In this document: positions 48,100-61,551 of the stretch, in pieces
Numbering within the stretch: position 1 is the stretch's first letter
Layout: each line of letters starts with the position of its first letter
DNA from: Haliclystus octoradiatus
Lineage: Eukaryota > Cnidaria > Staurozoa > Stauromedusae > Haliclystidae
Direction of reading: 5' to 3'
Assembly (NCBI GenBank): GCA_916610825.1
Contig: OU744453.1
Coordinates: forward strand, 11,737,826 to 11,801,825
DNA length: 64,000 nt
Made by a program: the position numbers and the translations under genes
Notes under the pieces: generated by a model
Database searches by the model: none
What the model was told of the DNA's origin: nothing
What the model saw: only the letters and a program-made list of their open reading frames with translations

Positions 48100-50145
48100 T
48101 GACACCAGTGAGAAGAACTGAGCAATTTGATCACGCTTAAAACAACAACGACATCTAGCAATCACCAGTAGGTAGAAGTAATTAAAAGCTATGAAAATAT
48201 ATACAGCCTCATCAGTCAGCATTTGTAAATGTGAGCTGCCCATTATGCACGCTCTAAGAGAGAAATGGTATTCGTTTTGGTATTTGTTTCATAACTTTCT
48301 AATTTACAGTTCACCAACATCATTTTGCAGATCATGCAGATCCATTTCCAAAGCATCTGTACGATAACAATGATATAAAGTGCAATACAAACAATATATC
48401 AATGTTCAATAACAATAATTTTAATATCTCTTGTCAGCCGCACATGCGAAAGCTGTCTCGGGAGTGTCATTCATTCCTAACCCACCTCAATACAGGGCTA
48501 CCTCAACATCACAATGAGGCTTATATTTAGAGGGTAATATAACATTAACAATTAACACAAGTTAAGACTACACCCCTATTACATTTTCAAATGTGAAAAC
48601 ACAAATATGGAAACAATACAATGAATACTGTAAGTCATCACCGATTTTACAATGTCATTTCTTAATCAATAACAACAACAATAACATAATAGTTTCTAAA
48701 AAAATAATAATCAAACAGAAAATGTCTCATCTTCGATATCTTTTCACTGTTTGTTTACACTTTCACTTTTGAGAGCGCGGGGGAGGTGAAAGTTTGTGAT
48801 TTTAAAGCAGGCGGGCTTCAGCAGTGTCGCTGTCGATGCCCGGGGGGTCTATTTTCAATTATTTTCCTCTATTCTGTCTTTTAATTTATTCTCTTTTTTC
48901 GTTGTCCTCAGTGTCACTATCGACTCCATGGGTGACTGACTGCGAAGCAGGCCAGGGGTACGGACTGCGGAGCAGGACGGGGAACTCGCTACTCGCAGTT
49001 TACATTATCAATCATATAATCTCTGTATTAGCTGACCATACCTGGGGCCAGCGAAAGGTTAAGCTAAGCTTAAAAAACTGCGAAGCGAAGCGATTTTTTA
49101 GGGGAGCAGGGGATAACAGTGTCGAGCAAAGCGAGGCGCCACTAAAGAACGCAGTTTTGTTATATCCCACAAAACGAGAAGTTTGTAGCCTACTAACGGA
49201 ATACCTTGTCCAGACATATGTAGCGATTCGCGCGTCCCACAAAGAACCCAAAACGCCATTCTGTAGACGAGGTAGAGGACATCTATAGGACTCTTTTTCA
49301 AACCCCTACCTAGTAGAATCGATATTTAACTCTCAAAATCACAAACTTTTTTACAAGCTTTCGCGCGGTCGCCAATATCAATAGACACCGCAAACACTTC
49401 AAGCAACAAAGGGCTCTATCGCAGAATAAACAAAGGCCGATGACGCTCTTCAAAATCCCCAAGTGCCTGTTACCAAAGTCGCCAAGGCAACGGCGCGTGG
49501 GAGGGCACTTATTGTCTTGCTTCGGGCTCTGCATGCAGGCTCCATGTGGAAGGTGAGTCATCTTAATTATCCATGTGGGGCTATTCGACTGGTGGCGTGG
49601 CGAACGAAAAAATAGGGTGATGTGCCATGTTGCTTGTGGGATTTTGACGGTTCAAAGGCAGCCTGCTGTAGGGGGAGAGACCTAGGCAATACAGGCATGC
49701 TTTCTCAAACCTTTCTTCATCCGCCGTTACTTTTAATACTACTTTCGTCTGGCTAGTCGTTGACTTTGTTGTGTGCTGATCAAGGCGACGAGGAGAAAAC
49801 ACGCGCCTATGTCGACTGTAAAACAGACTTGGCAAAGTGCTGCTGCTGTAGGCATTGAAATTATTAATTAACTGCCGTTCGTGTTTAGTATAGTTTACTA
49901 TAATTTCAGGTACTAAAATTTTGTCCAAAATAATTTCCCGGTATACCGCTACGTAAATATGTCTACTTTCAATTGTTTTTTTCTATTCATGTAATACAAT
50001 TTCATTTATTCATATAATTTACTATTGTTTCATGTACTAAATTGTGCCTAATAAGTTTCAATTTATTCCTATCAGTGTGATACAATTACATTCACTTAAA
50101 TAGTTTATTATAGTCTTTTATGTACTAAAATAGTGCCCAAAAATT
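48100..50145. other. Unassigned stretch, partly G+C-richer
   Basis: 48780-49310 is richer in G+C and has repeated GCGAAGC words; overlapping ORFs on both strands show no recognisable domain. 49580-49930 has a minus-strand ORF of 115 codons without known motifs. May be part of a repeat. Confidence 0.4.
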
Positions 50146-50149
50146 AAGG

Positions 50150-50435
50150 AATACTGCTATGATTCAAAATAGTGCCAAAAATTATTACCGGAATACTGCT
50201 ATTCAAAATCACTCATAAAACATTTTTTAGGAATGCTGCTATTCAAAATAGTACAGAAAATTTTGCCGGAATACTGCTACAGTGTATTCGAAATAACTCA
50301 CAAAAAACATATTTTAGGAATACTGTTATTCAAAATAGTAGGCCTACAGAAAACTTTTACCTGAATACTGCTATTCAAAATACTAAACTCCTAAAACATT
50401 TTCCAGGAATACTGCCATTCAAAATAACATTTTAA
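50150..50435 (+). repeat. Minisatellite of GGAATACTGCTATTCAAAAT units
   Basis: Five to six units of ~50-60 bp, each with GGAATACTGCTATTCAAAAT and a variable A-rich arm. Confidence 0.75.
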
Positions 50436-50439
50436 TTTG

Positions 50440-52460
50440 TTTTCATTATTTATGTTCCAAAGTGTTTATAAGTTACTGTTCGTTCATAATACGCATGCGT
50501 TGCTATTCATAACGGCTGTGACTGCCGGTCTAGAACTGCCGGTCAAATGATTTATGAATACTGTGTGGTTTATTTGTCTATGATATCTCAATTAGTTGGT
50601 CTGAAAAGCGTGGCAGCTACGGCCCCGAGATGAAAATTTTTCTCGTCATTGCCGTCCCTGAAGCTGCAGACTTTTTTGTCAGAAATCGGCAGATAAATTG
50701 AATTTTGAGTCATTTTCTTCATAAGTTTTGCTGAAATGATGGATTTTGGCGCCCCTGAAGTCAAATTCTAACTTTTTTCGACGCAGTAGCCCCCGAGATC
50801 TCGTCATTGCCATTATTTGCAAACTGGTCAATTGGACTCGGTTCGTTACCTGGAACCGCATTTTTCTTAAATTGGTACTAAACCTTATTTAAGATTCAAG
50901 ATATCATCAGGGCACTCACACTACTAGGCAGCGTCAGGATTCGTTACGTTATTAAAATAAAAGTAAAGTAGGCCTAGGCCTAGGCCTAATATCTAAAGCC
51001 TAGGCTTACTATTTAAAGTCGTCCAAGGATAGTCCGGATAGGTGGTCGTCCCAGTCTGCAGAAAAGGGCAGTTTTCCCCGAGATCTTGGGTGCGCAACAC
51101 TGCAACAGCAAATACTTTGTTGACGTTTGACTGTAACGATCTAGATGTCGCTGAGTCTCGAGGCGCGTTTTTCTTCGGATGGCCAACCCCGCAGGGGCCG
51201 GTCATCAAACACCTCCAGGCCAAGCAGTAAAAAAATAAGAAGGCCGTAAAGTACCTCGACGAACATTGTTCTACCTGAGGCAGCGGCATATTACATCATA
51301 TTATTTCAGATTCGGGTTCGTTGAGCTTCATTCATTACAAATGATGAGATTTGTCTCGTTATGAGCACTAAAAGTATTTTATTTTAAATTTCTCTCAATC
51401 CATTTTTTTTTCAGAAACACAAAATTGCTTACCGTACTTCAAAGGAAAGCCGTGCCATGAAGTGTTGAGCTGTTGTTTCGTAAATCATGAAGTCAACAAA
51501 GCCGAGCGAGCAATATAATCATGTCGTTTTCAACAATGGTCTTTTGCTGCTGACATTGAATTGACTCAGCATAAGTTGTATTTATTATACCATAGTTGTC
51601 GTCGTTTACGGAATACACTCTGAACTAACCTGCTTTTCAGCCAATTACATGAGTCTGCCACTGGTCTTGGAGTTTAAAGATTGTTACTTTTACCACCGTT
51701 CTGTAATTGCTGTTGTTTAATAAATTGCGTCAATGAGTTACTGTTTATTTTATCAACTGTACTGAAGAATTTAATTATAATAATAATTAGCATATTCTAA
51801 TGCTTACTTTGCCATTGGATGTCGTTGTTTGACTTGGAAATTCATGGTTTCTCAATTTTAACGGAAGGTGGGCGATGTTTGACTTGTTCTCTTCGTACGT
51901 TGTACTGCGTTATTCGGAATAATGCTATGCTATGAAGGCCCATTGGAATGTTTATCGTTATGCTGGTTTATTCGCCATCTTTGTTTCTGTTTTTGGGTGT
52001 ATAGTTTTATGCAAAATGTTATGATTTTTACTCTTGAAATTTTGGCCAAGCGCACATGCTTGTTTTGGCCATTCGCTTTTCGTTTGTAGGCTTCTAACTG
52101 TAACTTAACTATATGTTTTAGATTATCAACATTGCGTGGCTGTCCTGCTCTCAGATGTGTTCAATTCTTCCTTTATAGGAATTTAGACGCTTACATGTTC
52201 TTTTCACTAGATTTTCACGGTCAAACTTTAATTTACTGCTAATTACAAGGACCTTTGTTATTTGGATTGGTCTTTTCTTCGATTATATTTTAATCAGGAT
52301 GATTTTGTAATTGAGTTTTCAGGCATGAAAATTCAAAGTTTTACTCTGCTCCGTAGTCGCTTATGTTGATTCACTGACGGCTACTTGTTCTAACAAATCA
52401 TCTTTCAAATTATTTGCACAACAACCTTCAACACCAGAATTCAAAGAATTACAGAATGAT
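50440..52460. other. No gene recognised
   Basis: Includes GCCTAGGCCTAGGCCTA near 50970 and a short G+C-richer part at 51040-51230. No exon or repeat family that I can support. Confidence 0.5.
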
Positions 52461-52471
52461 TTACTGATACA

Positions 52472-53339
52472 CAGGGATGGGAGTAACGATTACAAAAGTA
52501 ACGGCGTTACTTGTAATTGTTACTATTTCTACTTATAATTAGTTACTTTTTTGGGAAAGTAACTTCTAATTGTAACTAGTTACTTTTTCATTTTCCTGTT
52601 GTTTTCCACAAAATATTGACGCACAACACATTTGTCTAAAAGGACAATACACGAAGCGAAACCATAACACTTCATAGAAAGCTTGCTGATTGTTTCGTGT
52701 AATTCAATACTTACGCGTTGCTGTGTCAATGTTCAATATTTTGTTACTATTTCCACTATATTCTTCTATTCTATAAGGTAGCCTACAAAAAGAGTCAGAG
52801 CTAATCCAGTTTTTGGACAACTGCGATAATAAATTAGAAATATTAAATGTATATCCAGCTTTAAGAGATATTTTTATCATGTTAAACACATTGCTCCCAG
52901 CAAGTGCAGCATGTGAAAGACTTATTAGTGCTGCTGGCCTGATATTTAAACCCAATAGAAGTAGATTAAACGATTTTTATTTTGAAGATTGTTTGCTTAG
53001 TAAGCCAAATTCTAACATTTCAATTTTACTTGAATAATTTAATGATTTATTTTGTATCTACATATGATTTATTCATTATCTTAGATATGATTCTATTATA
53101 TATGTTTCACTGATATCAATTGCATTATTTTGATCATATTAATTGTGTTCTCTTTTTTGTGTACTCCATATTAAACCTGATGAAATTCTATACATTTGAA
53201 AAAGTTACCGCAAAAGTAATTGTAACTAGTTACTTTTGAATTAAAAGTAGGCCTAAGTTGTGATTTTCAAAGTTACTTTTTCGAAAAAGTAACTTCTAAA
53301 AGTAATTAGTTCTTGTGAACAGTAACTTCTCTATCCCTG
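52472..53339 (+). mobile_element. hAT-family derivative with 8-bp target duplication
   Basis: Starts CAGGGATGGGAG and ends CTATCCCTG. It is flanked by CTGATACA on both sides (52464-52471 and 53340-53347), an exact 8-bp duplication as expected for hAT. Subterminal regions repeat AAAGTAACTT/TAACTAGTTACTTTT. At 52813-53037 the frame encodes only the hAT dimerisation domain (LPASAACERLISAAGLIFKP, NRSRLNDFYFEDCLLSK). The DDE catalytic part is deleted, so it is non-autonomous. Confidence 0.92.
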
Positions 53340-54039
53340 CTGATACAGAAAAATGAAAATCCTATACATTACCTACAACTACTGTCTATAATACACTGAA
53401 TAAATGAAAATATGTCTATTACTTTATTTGTCTTATAGTTTACACACAGTTATTGTCTACAATAAATATATACCATTAATTAAATGTATTTTGAATATAT
53501 GTATATATCACTATTCATCTTACACATCCACCACCATGTGACTGTTGGGTACTTCTCAATGTCAGTGACATCCAAATTAGTCACAACTCGAATACTTGCA
53601 ACGTTAAACCGTGTTGCCTCCTTCTTGCATTTTGTTTGGCTGGGTCCAACCAAAAACTTCAAATTGTCTGTCCGCCCTTTATTTTCGTGCGCAATACATT
53701 CTATATTGAACTTTATCCCCTTTCATGTGAGATTATGAGTGCAAAGTAAACAGCTGCTAATTGCGACTCTCTATGTCCACTATTTTTACTTTTCAACTCA
53801 AACGTAATATGTTACTTTAATCATTATTTCTATTAGTATACAACTTCAATATTTGCTACGATAGCACGTGTTCACTGTAATACTGTACTACTTCCTCCTG
53901 CCATGCTTGCAATTCTCTAGCACTGCTTTTCGTTGCCCATACTTTTTCCCCGAATACAATTGGGGACCGCACAATTTACATATCCACATATGACAGTTCC
54001 TTCTTACAGCATGGCAATTGTGTTTTTTGCACTGTACTT

Positions 54040-54735
54040 TTTATTGACCTTGCACGGTGTCTGTAACTTGCGTGCGTGCGTGCGTTTACAGGAAGTACGC
54101 CATAATCTATCACCTATTTGACTACGACCTTCGCTTACGAATTTTAGCATCTCGATGCTATGAAAAAAATTGTCGGGACTTAATGGGCTACTCCAGACTT
54201 GATTAATATATTAATATTCTGATTTATTAAACATTAAGTATTCGACCGCTAAGTAATGATATTAATGACAGCTATAGCGTTTTATGATATTACCGTTTTA
54301 TATACAGTATTAAATTATATAAGCTATTAATTTCAAATTAAAAATTGAAAAATTATTTTTTGAAATTTCAAGGCAATGTATGTCTCACATTGATGATATT
54401 GATACAGACTTCGATAAACATTTCAGGACTTTCCTGCCAAATCATGTTCAACAATTCATGGAAAATTCTTAGCTACACCGCTTTACTTTTTAATTTCTTA
54501 ATAAATTAATTAAGTCTGGAACTTGGTCTGGAATAAAGTCCGCCGTCAATTACAACATGACAGCAACTGCCAAATTTAGCCGATCCAGAACTTTTTTCAT
54601 AACATCGAGACGCTAAAATTCGTAAGCGGAGGTTGTAGTCAAAAAGGTGATGGATTATGGCGTACTTCCTGTAAACACACGCAGCACGCACGCACAGACG
54701 CAAGTTACAGACACCGGACTTTGCAGTTCTTATTT
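54040..54735. mobile_element. Non-autonomous DNA element with ~130-bp inverted repeats
   Basis: 54045-54178 (TGCACGGTGTCTGTAACTTG, GGAAGTACGCCATAATC, CTTCGCTTACGAATTTTAGC) recurs inverted at 54580-54728. Subterminal AGTCTGG motifs are also inverted. No transposase seen. Exact ends and target duplication were not determined. Confidence 0.65.
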
Positions 54736-55687
54736 TGAACAATGACGTAAAAGACATAGCCCTTTGTCCCTACTCTTTCTGACGCACCCGTCGACCCAAC
54801 AACGATCTCAAAGACCCGCTGAACGAATCACCCTTACCACGTGTTGCTGCTACCTGCCAGATTTTTTTGTGTTTACCTCTTATGTACGGAATATAATAAT
54901 GGGAATATACGGATGAACTAACACATAGATAGACTGAGAGTAGATGAACAATTGACTTTATCTACTGGGGTGCGCCATGCCCATTGCCATAATCTGCATA
55001 CCAGTAGTCGTCCAAGTTAGATTGGACGCAAGTGAAATTAATAAGATTAAAGTGTTTAAAATCCATTTAACCTTAATGGCTGATTCTTACAGGCTATGAG
55101 GTTAATAGTTTAGCCAAAGCAAAATAAAAGGCGGAGTCCCTAGACGGTAGACCTAGGCCTACTGGAACATTCTAATTTATTTAGTAACTTTCTAGATGAC
55201 TTACCAAGTCCTTGTTCTTCCAGGGATATTTTAGTTTGTAGATTTCCATACAAAGGAACAAAAAATTAATATGAACATCACCATGCTACCAGGACCAGTG
55301 TTTTTATGCTACGTAGCATTGAAACTGCATTGAATCACAGCTACGCGCAAAAACATCAGTGAAGATCAGTATCAGTCTGAATTCTGATGCTATTTTAATT
55401 ATTTTATAGCCGTTTTGAGTTTGCCTCGTAGTCAAATATGAGTCCAGAAGAATAGTAATATCAAGGTACTTGTGCTGTATTTTTTCGTTTATTTATTATA
55501 TTACTTATTTATTTATTTGTTTAAGTAACTAGAAATGACTTTGCCTATCAATTCTATTAACTTTGCCGACATCGATGCAATAAGAATTCGTTTTCAACTA
55601 TTTAAATAAAATATATATGGAATTTGAAACATAAAATATAAATGGAAGTATTAAAAGTCAAAGACTAGACGTTATCTGATCCGTACT

Positions 55688-55726
55688 CCGTTACTCTATC
55701 AGAGTTTTGCGCGATAGATCAGACGG
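55688..55726 (-). ncRNA. Degenerate hammerhead-like motif
   Basis: Minus strand: CCGT, CTGATCT, ATCGCGC, AAA, stem III ACTCT/AGAGT, A, ACGG. Stem I (CCGT/ACGG) and stem III persist, but the core CUGANGA and GAAA are changed. Flanked by CCGTTACTC, as in PLE ends at 1525 and 8233. Confidence 0.4.
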
Positions 55727-56188
55727 TTTTTAAATTTATTCATATCTGCATCGAGCACTCTATTGATGTTTTGCCACCAATAAAGTTAATGTATATATAT
55801 ATATTTATTTACTCAGTGATAATATAATGGCTTCAGTGATAGTGATAATGATACACGTGGACGGGGTAATAATTTAAATCAAATAAGTGTATTACAGTGT
55901 TTTCAATAAGTTTTCAATGGGTTTTCAATAAACATAAATATTCAATTCAACTTACAGATTGCCACCAGCAATCTAACATGTACCAGCTGTACCCTGTATA
56001 CTGTTGATATGATGTCCTTGTGATCAATATTATCATAAACAGACAGGTACTGCTTTATCCTCTCAATAATTGCTTTGTTTGCACTGATCTTCTGATCTTT
56101 CCGTATATTTCTTCAAGATATATAACTATGTTATATTAATTATGTATTTTGATTGTATATCTCTCTCTAATTTTACTATTGCCTTTTT

Positions 56189-56232
56189 CCGTATGTCGGA
56201 ATTTCACACGTTTAATTGCGATCTTCAGACGG
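56189..56232 (-). ncRNA. Hammerhead-like motif, left arm of an inverted pair
   Basis: Minus strand: ACCGT, CTGAAGA, TCGC-AATTAAAC-GTGT hairpin, GAA, a long stem III region, then ATACGG. Core CUGANGA and GAA are intact. Stem III pairs poorly. Confidence 0.45.
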
Positions 56233-56284
56233 TAATACTAGAAATACGAGGTAATTAGTATTTTAGTAGGAATTTTAAGTATTA

Positions 56285-56327
56285 CCGTCCGAAGATCGCA
56301 ATTAAACGCGTGAATTTCCGAGTACGG
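56285..56327 (+). ncRNA. Hammerhead-like motif, right arm of an inverted pair
   Basis: Plus strand: CCGT, CCGAAGA, TCGC-AATTAAAC-GCGT, GAA, TTTCCGAGT, A, CGG. It is the reverse complement of 56189-56232 except for a few bases (here U4 of the core is C). The two face each other across ~50 bp. Confidence 0.4.
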
Positions 56328-56339
56328 AAAAAGACTTTG

Positions 56340-59300
56340 CCTCATCTTTGCCTCTTATTAAATAATTAAAATGCTCTTTTTTACCCAACATTGAGCAATT
56401 TCACATTATATGTGTATCTGAGTAACTGAGTTTACACTCACTATAATTCGTTTTTTTAATTTATCATTACATATTAATATCGATATATGCATGATATATG
56501 TTTATTCTTTATCTTTTCAATGACTGATTTCAAAGAATAGATGCAATTAACTTCCCGGTGACCCTCAATAAACAAGCTTTTGCTTCAGGGGTGACCCCAA
56601 TCATTTGTGTAAATGTGAAATACTGTAAAACGCCTAAAACGTGTAAAGCTTCACACTTATACAGTGCTAAACAAGTTGCTTATGCATTCATTCTCCATTA
56701 AAATGATTGAAATATACTGCATATATTTATATTTGATTATTTTGCTGCAGTGTAAATGACCCTATAGAGTACCGGGTATAGAGCTCTAAATTATCCTTCC
56801 ATTTTAAACTGGCTTCAGATAACTACACACTATGATACCTTGATTCCTTGTATCCCCTGTGGTACGGATGAAATATTGAGCGAGGTAGAATTGTGAGAGT
56901 TTGCATGGATGATTGAAAATAGAAATCAGTTTTATGTAGGGATACTGAGCAAGGTGAGACATTAAATAACCGAGATCGACTGTATTCTAAAGTCACTTTT
57001 TTGTTAAGATTTCATAAGAGGACATACAAGAATGTTTACACAAAACGGTTTACAATAATACTGCTTAAAGTTATAAGTGCAACTTGGACGCAAAAGACGT
57101 ACATTGGCCGTCAACTCGTCTACATACATTCTATACTGCATTGATATTCTTATTTCGTAATCATCAATTGCATTTGAATTTAAAATATCTTCAATCGGAA
57201 AATACTCTCAGGGCTCATGGAAATCAGGGAACGACCCTGGCTTTATCTTCAGTTGGGGAATGGAAAGGTAGCGAGAAGCAGAATGTGTCAAACCAAATTT
57301 AGTTCAAAAAGATAGATAAAATCCGCTTTTTGGATATAAAAGTTGGCTAACTTGGGAAACAAACAATATCGTTTTCTTGAGAAGTTCTTGCTTGCCTCTT
57401 GGATTAGAATGCCGAGATTTGGGGATTGAAGGTTACATTAATTCCAGTACATTCCAGCTACTCTTATAAAAATTATTTGGTTTGAAATTTAGAATTTCAT
57501 AATGAAGATTTGAAACTGTTACGCTATCACTTCTCCAAGCCCAAAATAAGTAATTTTCAGATTTTTAAGTATTGAATGAAAAGAACAATGTACTATTATG
57601 GTTATAAACTATTATAAAAATCATTCCATATCATTCCACACAGATGTATTCTAATTGACAAAACAGATACATATTGCTACAGTACATAAATGATAACTGA
57701 TATGAATCTATGATAGAAGATCTGTTGTGTTTGTGTAAGTGATAGACAGACGTATAACTCATTGTGGTCGCTGTGTGTTCGTGATATAATCATAACCATG
57801 TGATATAACTATAGCCCGTTTTGAAAGGTTTAAAGCATCTTCTAATATCATAGAACAATATAGCCTTTAGAGCCTAGCTGAATATTTAATTAATTTAAAC
57901 GTGTTCGAAATAATTATTCAAGATAAGATACTTTGAGACTGGTTGACTGGTGTTTAAATTAATTTGCAGACCCCAAGTAAAAACAGGCACTGACATTATA
58001 CGGAGGCCAGTCTCGTGTGAGGACAGGTATGACTTCAAATTATCGCTCCATCACAGCTTTAATTACTGCTTTTCAACAAAAACGATACAATTTAGTATTA
58101 TATTGACATCCACATGACGGTTTAGCCATGTTGCTCCATTATTTCATGTTCTTCTCAGGGCATTTCTTTTGTTGGTTTTTTTCAAATCTTCAATTATTTC
58201 AAATCTAATGTGCGCATGCGCGCACTAGATTTGATCAAAGCCCATCAAATGATCAGTTCTTGAATCAACTGAATAGAAGTGGATTATTGGTTATTATAGC
58301 TAAGCCCAACAAAAACAAATCACATTAACAAGATACGATGCAAAGCAAAGACCAACTTTAAAATTAACAAAACGAGTAGTTCAAACATCATGAGCACAGC
58401 ACAGCGCGTGCGTGAGGTCATTGGAGCTGTTGACAATGAGGCAGCTAACATCGATTGGCAGCACCTTGCTTAATCAGAGACCGATTGTATAACAATGCGT
58501 AAACGGGATCAGCTGATTAAAGGTAGCCAGTCGAAACAGTTGATCCGATTCATACTCACTGTTTTAATCCGCCGCTAAATTGTTCATCAATTGTTGATTT
58601 AGATAAAAAGCACTAAGAAATTTCGATATCGTTTTCTGATATGCTAAGGATACTCCATGGGGTTGCTGCTATCGTTGCTATGAACAAAATGTAACTAACG
58701 ACATATGCGGTGACTTGCGGCTATTCGCGCTATATGTCGTACACCAAAATACCGCCACAGTGTTCAACGCAAAAACGCGCAATTAAGTATCAATGTATGA
58801 ATCATTAACCCACGCGGTGAATCATTCTATTATGACAGAGATCAAGTGAAACTCTGTTGGGATTGAAGGCTTTATTTCTTGTGACATAATTAATTAATAA
58901 TAGAGAGCTTCATAGACTATCTTAACTAATCTAATCCGTTTTCATTTGACGATGTGCCTCTTACTGCTTTGAGCTGGACGCTGTTCATGCAAAAGCAGCC
59001 GTGGTAGTTTCAAAAGACATGTCGAATCTCAGTTAGGTTTGATCTCAAATAGCCATCGGATCAGAGAGTGGCGCACGACAGTTCATCCCTATAATTTCAT
59101 CTAACACCGCTAGACTAATATTTTCACCTGCCTCCGTTTGCTGTTGGCTCTTGTCTCTGTTGTATGCATGCATTCCTTTACAGATAGAACGCGCGTCATC
59201 CATCAGCCCGTCTTATGCATAATTATGACAAGTCACTGCACGTGGCTATCAATACTATTAATCGCAGCGATTGGTTCATTCAATCGCTATTAGTTGAATT

Positions 59301-61551
59301 GCTTTTAACTATAACTAGTTAGACACTCAAGGCACCTGACATTAAGGCATTACTGCTCTGCCACGCCATAGATTATGTAAATGAGCCTTGAGCTGCAAAA
59401 ACGAGGAGAGTACTTTTATAACGCTACATGACAGTCTATTGTTTATGTAAAATGACAATTAACGTCTTATTAAACTTTCACTTTTTGTGCCACGCGCCAT
59501 CGTCTTTATTGTAAGGTGTAATGTTTCGACTGTTGGTTAAAGTCTGGTGAGTTTTGCGATACGAATTCATTTGATAATAGAAATGAAGAGGTGATGAAAC
59601 AAGGGACCTACAGTTATCGCCGTTGTTATCGATGGCGAAGAAAAGCTAGCGGTTACTATCCACTGCGAACGACGAACTGAGAAGTATTAACCCCATAGCA
59701 AGACCATTGTCCATGGTTCGCTACGGCGCGTGCCCTAATACTGTCCGCACGTGCAGCTTATTGCTTAGCCAGTCGAGTATGTAGAAAGACAAAACGATAA
59801 AAAATATGTTTTAAATATGATTAAACAGCTTACTTGATATATTCGTCACACTGATAACGCGTCTTTTCTATGAAAGTAATTTTACATAAAGAGAAGTAAA
59901 CTATTTATATGTATCAGACACGCCTCAAAGTATCTAGTACTAGTATCTAGTCTTACTATCAACAACAACAGCAAAAACGATGATTCAATTGAGAAAAATA
60001 TATTCGCTACTTTCCTAGTTAAATAGGCGTAGATTTGGTAATATCTAAATACGATAAAACGATAAGGCTTTGATTTGCGGTGTTCAAAATGGCCACAATA
60101 ACATCGAGCGAAAAAGAATTGAAGGGCTAACGAAAGAAAATGAACATTCTGTGTCGCTTTAAGATGAGCAACAGATCTATCAGGCGTAGAGAGGATCTAC
60201 ATGACTAAAATTACATCAACCAAAATTGGATTGTTGAATAATTGATAGTTCATAAAACTGCTGCATTTTTTGGATTAAAAATTGATTAAAAGACGTTAGC
60301 TGAGCGAGATAGAAGCGAGCTATAGGGGGTGTGCGGTTACGCTTCTGAATTGAAACGTGAAATCTGCTAACCGCATATCTAACGGACATCTTGCCTGTGT
60401 TTGCAATTAGCCCAATCCTTTCATCTTGTTTAGTAATTGCTCCTTTGAACGGACAGCTTTTATCAGTGTCAATGTGTGTCATTTGAGGCAGTGAAAACTC
60501 ACACAGGGGATATTTTCCAAAAGGGCATTAGATATCAGTCAAAGGCGTCTCCGTATTTGACGATTAGCCATGGCTCTACAGTGTTGGTATTTTAGCATAA
60601 TACCATCGATGAATAATTAAAGAGGTGTCTCTGAATTGATTGTTTGCACGGCTGGTCGCCAGAGACGATACAAAACAACAAACGACAATGATAGTTCAAG
60701 TCGAATTTAATTGCAATGAATTCATACAATGTTTATAAATCCCGTATCAATCGATCATTGTCAGTTGTAGTTCGAAGTAGGTTAAGATAGGAAAACAGTT
60801 GAACACCAGATAATTCTTTTAGTCTGTTTGTATCTGACGATGGCAGGGTGATGGCATCTGCTCTAGGCTGGGGCGTGTGTGCGCGCGTGCCAGCATTGTT
60901 CAAATCCCTCTGCCAATCACAGTTTAGTGACGCGTTGCGATTCTGCTTCATCAGACCCTAGCTAAAACATACACAAGTTCACGTGCCAGCTAAAGGCTTA
61001 ATCGTATAATCTCAAAAAATAAAAACCAACAAGTATAACTATCTCAGCGTAGCAATATTTGAATGTTGAAATTTGTAAGCGTGCAAAGAAACAAGCACTG
61101 GATCCTTTCGAGTATTAGACCCTGGAAGTTCTGAAATAAAATGTTTAATTGGACCCCCGAACTATGAATGTAGTTGAATTGAGCAATGAGGACATTTAGC
61201 GTGCCAACAGTCATCTTTTAGTAATCTACTCTGTCCATTGTCAAGTCGTGCTGAGCCTAAATCCGAATTATAGAGCAGGCCATCTCAGTGTCCTTTTGTC
61301 GACAATTCAGCTGTCATTTACTTATAACTTAGCAAATGGAAGAATGGGCCGCACGCGCCGCACGCCGCGCATACATAAACAAGAACACGCGTCGATTTGA
61401 GAGCCATAACCACGAATGAGGGTGACCTAGAAAGACACACCAATCATTACAACAGATTATTACTGCTCAGCAACGATTGTGGCAAAAGTGCAACACATAT
61501 CATCTCAATTGCATCTTTAAATTGCATTCGGGAAAATAATTAAGTGAAATA
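56340..61551. other. Unannotated region upstream of the FEZF-like gene
   Basis: About 5 kb with few recognisable repeats, unlike the rest of the window. Mixed composition. A short palindrome TGCGCATGCGCGCA lies at ~58212. No gene was recognised; a 72-codon minus-strand ORF at 60733-60951 was not accepted. Being repeat-poor next to a developmental regulator, it may hold cis-regulatory sequence (inference). Confidence 0.5.

Noticed and set aside
48824-49288. 154-codon ORF with hydrophobic start
   Set aside because: No recognisable domain, overlapping ORFs on the other strand, and repeated GCGAAGC words suggest repeat sequence.
53484-53738. 84-codon plus-strand ORF
   Set aside because: No domain recognised; opposite-strand ORF overlaps it and neither has splice support.
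60733-60951. 72-codon minus-strand ORF starting MKQNRNASLNCDWQRDLNN
   Set aside because: A weak acceptor precedes it, but there is no homology I recognise, and no partner exon or conserved motif.
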